Part shown: in pieces, positions 59,794 to 64,000 of the stretch
Position numbering within the stretch: position 1 is the first letter of the stretch
How the letters are laid out: each line of letters begins with the position of its first letter
Assembly (NCBI GenBank): GCA_965247055.1
Contig: CBDFGE010000003.1
Span: forward strand, 1-64,000
DNA: 64,000 nt
Reading direction: 5' to 3'
Source: CBDFGE01 sp965247055
GTDB lineage: Bacteria; Chloroflexota; Dehalococcoidia; Lucifugimonadales; JAGWBF01
The notes under the pieces: model-generated
What the model saw: the letters and a program-made list of their open reading frames with translations, nothing else
Databases searched by the model: none
Told to the model about the DNA's origin: nothing
Translations under genes and position numbers: made by a program

Positions 59794-60390
59794 TCAGCGC
59801 CGAAGGAGACTCTCGACGTATTTCGCCAGAATATCAACCTCGAGGTTCACCGCCTCTCCCACGCTCCTGCCCTTCAGTGCAGTGTTCTCCAGGGTGTAGG
59901 GTATAACCGAGACGGTAAACGAAGACGCACCCCTTTTTACCACGGTAAGGCTGATGCCGTCAATAGCCACAAATCCCTTCTCGACGATGTAGGGCATCAG
60001 CCGTCTCGGAGCCCGAAAACGCATAATGACGCAGTCGCCCTCGGGTACCAGGGAAGAGACCCTCCCCCTTGCATCGACATGCCCCTGAACGATGTGGCCA
60101 CCCAGTCTATCGCCAACGGCCAGCGACCGCTCCAGGTTAACTCCCCACCCCGGCTGGAGGGAGCCCAGGTTGGTGCGTCGCAGCGTCTCCGGAGCGAGTT
60201 CTACACTGAAGCATCCGCCATCCAGATTGGTAACCGTTAGACAGGCGCCGTTGACGGCGATGCTGTCACCCAGCTTGAGACCTTCCAGCGTCCTGGTAGC
60301 ATTGATGGAGAGCCGCTTCACCCCAGCCGGCTGGCCGGGATGTTCCATGGACTCGACCCGGCCCACCTCCTCGACTATCCCAGTGAACAT
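59794..60390 (-). CDS. ribE: Riboflavin synthase alpha chain
   Basis: Dismutates two lumazines to riboflavin, trimeric enzyme of 198 residues. ATG at 60390 (MFTGIVEEVG) is the universal start; earlier in-frame starts would lie inside ribD. Two similar halves: MFTGIVEEVGRVES...AVNGACLTV and GGHIVQGHVDARGRV...AIDGISLTVV. It follows ribD by 1 base and precedes ribBA by 64. Lumazine synthase (ribH), the missing partner, is not in the window. Confidence 0.96.
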   Translation of the reverse strand: MFTGIVEEVGRVESMEHPGQPAGVKRLSINATRTLEGLKLGDSIAVNGACLTVTNLDGGCFSVELAPETLRRTNLGSLQPGWGVNLERSLAVGDRLGGHIVQGHVDARGRVSSLVPEGDCVIMRFRAPRRLMPYIVEKGFVAIDGISLTVVKRGASSFTVSVIPYTLENTALKGRSVGEAVNLEVDILAKYVESLLRR

Positions 60391-60391
60391 C

Positions 60392-61531
60392 TCACTCCTC
60401 ACCCATGCCGGCGGCCATGTCCCAGGGAGTGGTCCCCCCGGCAGGGTACCCGACCAGGAGGATGTCATCCCCCAGCCGCTCGAGCCGCGCCGGGCAGACC
60501 CTCATGGCCTCGGCCATGGTAGCACTGCCCCTGCCCCCGACGGAGGACGGGGCGGAGCGGCCGCCGACTATCACGGGGGCAATGTAGGCCATCACCTTGT
60601 CCACAAGCCCCAGGTCGAACAGGGAGCCCATCAGGGTTCCGCCCCCCTCTATTAGCAGGCTTACCACGTCCTTCGCGCCCAGCGCCTGGAGCAGGGCAGG
60701 CAGCTCCACCATACCCTTCCACGCCGGGAGCTGGACGACCTCCGCACCCGCCTTACGCAAAGAGGACACCCGGCCTTCCGGTGCCCCGGCCACCGCGACA
60801 AAGGTTCTGCCCGGCTCTTTCAGGAGGCGTGCGCTCGGGGGCGTGCGGGCGGCGCTGTCCAGCACCACCCGGAGGGGCTGGCGGTCCAGGGGCCTTCCCT
60901 CCTCATCTCGGGCGGTAAGCTGGGGGTCGTCCCGAAGCACCGTATTCACCCCGACCATAATGGCGTCGCAGGCCCGGCGCAGCCCCTGAACGTTCCGGCG
61001 CGCCTCAGGGCCGGTAACCCACTTGGAATCCCCGGTGTGGGTAGCTATCTTACCGTCCAGGCTCACGGCGAACTTGACGATTACATAGGGCAGTCCAGTG
61101 CGGACGTGCTTGGCGAAGGCCTCGCATAGCTCCTTTGCCTGTTCCTGCTCCTCGCCCAGGACCACCCTGATACCCGCCTCCTCAAGCTGCTTGACCCCCC
61201 GGCCATTTACCCGGGGGTTGGGGTCCAGGATCGCGGCGTGGACCTCTCTCACCCCCGCCGCTATGATGGCCTGGGTACAAGGGGGAGTGCGGCCGGTAAA
61301 TGAGCAGGGCTCCAGGGTGGCGTATAGACACGCGCCTCGGGAGGAGTCGCCGGCCATCCCCAGGGCGGCCACCTCTGCGTGTCCCTGACCGGGAGGTGCC
61401 GTAAAACCCTCGCCCAGCACGGCGCCGTCCTTTACCACCACGGCGCCGACGGCGGGATTAGGGCTGGTGGTCCCCAGCGCCTGTCTCGCAAGGGCCAGGG
61501 CCAGTTTCATGTAGCTGTCAGTCTGGTTCAT
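60392..61531 (-). CDS. ribD: Riboflavin biosynthesis deaminase/reductase RibD
   Basis: Bifunctional enzyme of 379 residues. The deaminase domain has GHAEVAALG and LEPCSFTGRTPPCTQAII (Cys ligands; the usual HH after PCS is FT here), the reductase domain KFAVSLDGKIATHTGDSKWV and PDYAQ-independent FAV... then SLLIEGGGTLMGSLF. The first gene of the operon behind a TTGACA/CAGAAT promoter, with no FMN riboswitch visible upstream. Confidence 0.95.
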   Translation of the reverse strand: MNQTDSYMKLALALARQALGTTSPNPAVGAVVVKDGAVLGEGFTAPPGQGHAEVAALGMAGDSSRGACLYATLEPCSFTGRTPPCTQAIIAAGVREVHAAILDPNPRVNGRGVKQLEEAGIRVVLGEEQEQAKELCEAFAKHVRTGLPYVIVKFAVSLDGKIATHTGDSKWVTGPEARRNVQGLRRACDAIMVGVNTVLRDDPQLTARDEEGRPLDRQPLRVVLDSAARTPPSARLLKEPGRTFVAVAGAPEGRVSSLRKAGAEVVQLPAWKGMVELPALLQALGAKDVVSLLIEGGGTLMGSLFDLGLVDKVMAYIAPVIVGGRSAPSSVGGRGSATMAEAMRVCPARLERLGDDILLVGYPAGGTTPWDMAAGMGEE

Positions 61532-61561
61532 GGAGGCCTGAGCCTGCCTGCCTCTAGCCTA

Positions 61562-61590
61562 ATTCTGGGAGCCGCCGTCCATACTGTCAA
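61562..61590 (-). promoter_or_regulatory. Promoter of ribD-ribE-ribBA
   Basis: Minus-strand TTGACA (61585-61590), 17-base spacer, CAGAAT (61562-61567), about 35 bases before the ribD ATG. The short leader leaves no room for an FMN aptamer. Confidence 0.65.
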
Positions 61591-61647
61591 GAGATATAGA
61601 ATAATACACGATATTATCCAGCCGATACTATGCCCTGGGCCTCGGGC

Positions 61648-62286
61648 CTACGGGCCGCCCGGTCCCTGAAGGGCCTGCGGGAAGTCCTGGTAGAAGCGGC
61701 TGGGAACGGGCTCCTGCTGGCCCTGGTACTTGCTGCCCAGCCCAGGAGACCCGTACAGCCGTTGGGAAGGGGTCGTTAGCTGGAGGAAGGACACCTGGCC
61801 GATCTTCATGCCGTAGTACAGGGTGATTGGTAGCCGGGCCACATTGGTCAGTTCAAGGGTGAGGTGGCCTTTCCATCCGGGGTCCACGTATCCAGCTGTG
61901 GAGTGGATAATCAGTCCCATCCTGCCGAGGGAGCTCTTGCCGTCCAGACGGGCGACGATGTCCTCGGGGACCTCTATGTGTTCCAGGGTGCTGGCCAGCA
62001 CGAACTCACCAGGGTGGAGGATGAACGGCACGTCGCCAACGATCTCCACCGGCTCGGTAAGGCCTTCCTGGGAGTGGCGTATGTCGATATAGGGGCGCCG
62101 GTCGTTCCGGAACACCAGCACCTTCTTATCCAGACGTATGTCCACGCTGGCGGGCTGTATGCACGAGTCGTCCAGGGGCTCGATGCGTATTCGACCCTTT
62201 GCCAGTTCCTCGCGGATGGACCTGTCGCTCAATACCACTCGATCTACTCCTGCCTCCCCGAGCTCGCCGGGCTGTTCCTGCGACAT
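61648..62286 (-). CDS. dcd: dCTP deaminase
   Basis: Deaminates dCTP to dUTP for thymidylate supply; 212 residues, trimer. The core reads VLSDRSIREELAKGRIRIEP, QPASVDIRLDKKVLVFRND, EFVLASTLEHIEVPEDIVAR, LDGKSSLGRMGLIIHSTAGY and VDPGWKGHLTLELTN; HSTAGYVDPG includes the catalytic Glu/His neighbourhood. The C-terminal ~15 residues (PQALQGPGGP) are not conserved. Whether it also acts as a dUTPase cannot be told. Confidence 0.93.
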   Translation of the reverse strand: MSQEQPGELGEAGVDRVVLSDRSIREELAKGRIRIEPLDDSCIQPASVDIRLDKKVLVFRNDRRPYIDIRHSQEGLTEPVEIVGDVPFILHPGEFVLASTLEHIEVPEDIVARLDGKSSLGRMGLIIHSTAGYVDPGWKGHLTLELTNVARLPITLYYGMKIGQVSFLQLTTPSQRLYGSPGLGSKYQGQQEPVPSRFYQDFPQALQGPGGP

Positions 62287-62333
62287 TTATCTCGGGAATC
62301 GGGCTGGGGTCGACTCCATTGTATGGGACATGG

Positions 62334-62364
62334 GGAGGCCCCGGCAAGGGGAGCCGGGGCCTCC
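62334..62364 (-). terminator. Strong hairpin after the SIMPL-domain gene
   Basis: Perfect 12-base arms GGAGGCCCCGGC and GCCGGGGCCTCC with a 7-base loop, 26 bases after the SIMPL gene stop. There is no T-run, so it is terminator-like but atypical. Confidence 0.5.
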
Positions 62365-62389
62365 GCGCAGGGCCCGCCCGAGGGGCCTA

Positions 62390-63307
62390 TTACTCAGCGA
62401 TGGAGAAGACGCCCTGGATCGTTATACTCACGTTCAGCTCCCCCGCCATGATGGGAGTTGCGGCCTCGTTGTCGAACGACAGTGCCCTCGCGGCCATGGC
62501 GTTCTGCACGATGGGCGCGGCACCCCCGCTTTCGCTCAAAAACACCGGCCTGCCTAGCGTGACCCCGGTGAGGTCGGCGAACTGCTGGGCCTTCTCCATG
62601 AGGGCCTGGACCGCCCTCTCTCGGGCCTGTACTTCCAGGAGCGCCGTGTCCTCCACGGAGAAGTTTATCCCTTGCACCCTCACCAGGTCGCCCCCGGCCG
62701 CGGCCACCTCATCGACGATGAGACCCACGCTGTCGATGTCTCTTATTCTCACCGACACCTGGTTGCTGACCCTGTACCCGACTAACTCCACCTCCCTCGT
62801 CCTATCGTTCCACATCTCCTCGGGGGATATGTTAAAGAACCGGGTCTGTATGACTGCGTCCAGGATTCCCCTGGCCCTCAGCGTGCCAACTATCTGGTCC
62901 ATCGCCTGGGCCGCCTGGCTGCGCGCCTCCTGCACCGTGGGAGCTTTGGCCTCTACCCCGGCGCTTAGTATCGCCAGGTCAGGCGTGACCTCCACCACCC
63001 CCTGGGCCGTCACCCAGATACCGACCTGCTGGCTGCCACCATACTGTATGGCGGGAAGGGGCACCGGTAGGCCGGCGCCCGCCGGGGAGAGCCGGGAGTC
63101 TGTCAGGCCGGGCACGACGGCTCCGGGGACAAACCCCTCCGACGTTTGCCCCGTACCCGCGGCGCCAGGCTGGGAACGGGGCTCCGGCGTAGCCGTTGCC
63201 GCCGTCCCTCCGCAGGCCGCTACCGACACCAGGGCCATCGCCAGACCCAGCACCACCAGGACTGCTGCACTCCTCCTTGTGCGGAACCCTCTAAGAAACC
63301 TTGTCAT
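62390..63307 (-). CDS. SIMPL (DUF541) domain lipoprotein
   Basis: Exported lipoprotein of 305 residues. The signal peptide SAAVLVVLGLAMALVSVAAC ends in a lipobox (SVAAC). A Pro/Gly-rich linker precedes a DUF541 domain: GIWVTAQGVVEVTPDLAILS, GVEAKAPTVQEARSQAAQAM, YRVSNQVSVRIRDIDSVGLI and GVTLGRPVFLSESG. SIMPL proteins are linked to oxidative-stress resistance and OMP26-like antigens. The ATG at 63307 has GGAGGTGA 5 bases upstream. The dcd gene follows beyond a hairpin. Confidence 0.92.
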   Translation of the reverse strand: MTRFLRGFRTRRSAAVLVVLGLAMALVSVAACGGTAATATPEPRSQPGAAGTGQTSEGFVPGAVVPGLTDSRLSPAGAGLPVPLPAIQYGGSQQVGIWVTAQGVVEVTPDLAILSAGVEAKAPTVQEARSQAAQAMDQIVGTLRARGILDAVIQTRFFNISPEEMWNDRTREVELVGYRVSNQVSVRIRDIDSVGLIVDEVAAAGGDLVRVQGINFSVEDTALLEVQARERAVQALMEKAQQFADLTGVTLGRPVFLSESGGAAPIVQNAMAARALSFDNEAATPIMAGELNVSITIQGVFSIAE

Positions 63308-63387
63308 GTCTCACCTCCGTTACTCTGCAAGTTGTTGATCTCCGTAGCTTAAGACGTAGGACTCGGAGAAAAAGTTTCCGGCCGACA

Positions 63388-64000
63388 TCACGGAGCGGAT
63401 GGCCTTCGGAGACGCACTACGCGCCAGAGCACGGCCCCCGCCAGCAGCAGAGCCACACCACCCAGCACCCCCTCCAGGACCCGCCAGAGGGTCGCCGGAG
63501 CGCCGTCGCCGGAGGGTTCGGGGGCCGTTGCCCGCTCGTCGGCGGGGGTGGGCTCGACAATTGGCGGAGCGCCCACCTCGCCTTCGGAAAGCCGTTCCTG
63601 CGGAGGAGGCGCCGCCTGCTGCAAGACGGTGTCGGGCACGGACGTCTCTGCCCCCTTGGGGGAGACGTCCGGGGTTGTGTCTGCGGCAGCCACTTCCAGT
63701 GAGTCGCGGAGGGGAAGTCCGCCGGGGGTAGCGACGCCCGCGGCGGCCATGGTGGTGGGAAGCGTGTCCGTCACGGCCGCCGACGGCTCCTGGGTGGCCA
63801 GGCCGGCGGCCTGCGCCTCCTGGACCGTCTCGGAAGAGCCGGCCTCCGGCAGCGTGGCCTCCAGGGCCCCGTCGGGTACCACAGGGCGGGACGCTTCCTG
63901 GTCCAGGAGACCGCTCAGGTCCGCCGAGACCAGCAGGGCGAGAAACAGGACGGCCACCGAGGCCGCAGCCCCGTAGGCCCAGGCCGGAACCCTGATCCCC
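63388..64000 (-). CDS. C-terminal part of a membrane-anchored protein, possibly anti-sigma-like
   Basis: The frame is open to the window edge (RVPAWAYGAAASVAVLFLAL at its start), so the gene begins outside. A first hydrophobic span (AVLFLALLVSADLSGLL) is followed by ~120 Ala/Pro/Glu-rich extracytoplasmic residues and a second span (LWRVLEGVLGGVALLLAGAV) with RLRRPSAP at the end. The pattern of a cytoplasmic start, one span and a disordered outer part fits zinc-finger anti-sigma factors, but no sigma-factor-binding region is visible here. It lies upstream of the SIMPL lipoprotein on the same strand. Confidence 0.55.
   Translation of the reverse strand, partial: GIRVPAWAYGAAASVAVLFLALLVSADLSGLLDQEASRPVVPDGALEATLPEAGSSETVQEAQAAGLATQEPSAAVTDTLPTTMAAAGVATPGGLPLRDSLEVAAADTTPDVSPKGAETSVPDTVLQQAAPPPQERLSEGEVGAPPIVEPTPADERATAPEPSGDGAPATLWRVLEGVLGGVALLLAGAVLWRVVRLRRPSAP

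Noticed and set aside
61532..61647. FMN riboswitch upstream of ribD
   Set aside because: The leader is short, the promoter -10 is about 35 bases from the ATG, and no RFN-element core is visible.

Overview
The window is GC-rich bacterial chromosome that looks like a member of the Chloroflexota, class Dehalococcoidia (the free-living, SAR202-like side rather than an obligate dehalorespirer). The main evidence is a single-piece tmRNA at 38205-38557 (minus) whose tag reads GEREFALAA, close to the GERELVLAG tag I recall for Dehalococcoides; a large serine recombinase abutting that ssrA gene, as in the ssrA-linked islands of Dehalococcoides; a corrinoid reductive-dehalogenase-like Fe-S protein; a DUF2851 gene; a membrane pyrophosphatase with K+-dependent signature residues; and many F420/flavin, amidohydrolase and alpha/beta-hydrolase genes. 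This is inference from sequence features only.

Layout. 1-3043: typA (cut by the window edge and frameshifted) and a DEAD-box helicase. 3269-5677: an IS5-family element, an OsmC-like gene and an integrase remnant ending at tRNA-Glu, followed by tRNA-Gln. 5936-16780: accessory metabolism, namely DUF2851, an orphan pair of oligopeptide ABC ATPases, a four-gene minus-strand operon (alpha/beta hydrolase, nitroreductase, ketopantoate-reductase-like, unknown), an M19 dipeptidase, an isopropylmalate-synthase-like enzyme and a branched-chain aminotransferase. 16851-21982: a mobile-element graveyard with an amidohydrolase remnant, an IS256-family element split by an IS3-family copy, a second kind of IS3-family element, and 0.9 kb of non-coding DNA that is AT-rich in its middle. 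21983-34220: lipoproteins, hydrolases, a second aminotransferase, then a plus-strand run (SnoaL-like, LLM oxidoreductase, gamma-glutamyltransferase, GNAT, SDR, ferritin-like) facing the reductive-dehalogenase-like gene. 34434-38557: gene fragments around a second, nearly identical IS3 copy, then a serine recombinase that reads into the 3' end of ssrA.

38678-64000 is more conserved: amidohydrolase, tRNA-Gly, hppA, a translationally coupled cluster (two zinc-ribbon proteins, thiE, translin-like), mnmA-rnhB-yraN, a cupin, an MFS transporter, a Thr-Pro-linked repeat surface protein, pilT, a B12/radical-SAM protein with an odd helical tail, fabF-recJ-nfi-prfB (prfB with the programmed frameshift), the riboflavin genes ribD-ribE-ribBA (no ribH here), dcd, a SIMPL-domain lipoprotein and the end of a membrane-anchored protein that runs off the window.

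Three genes (typA, a 135-codon unknown, the repeat protein) carry single-base frameshifts, two of them in homopolymers, and yraN carries an in-frame amber codon. Either the assembly has a few indel errors or these genes are decaying; raw reads would tell. GTG and TTG starts and 4-base GTGA/ATGA overlaps are common. Promoters of clear TTGACA-N17/18-TATAAT type precede many operons, and two genes appear to be transcribed almost leaderless.
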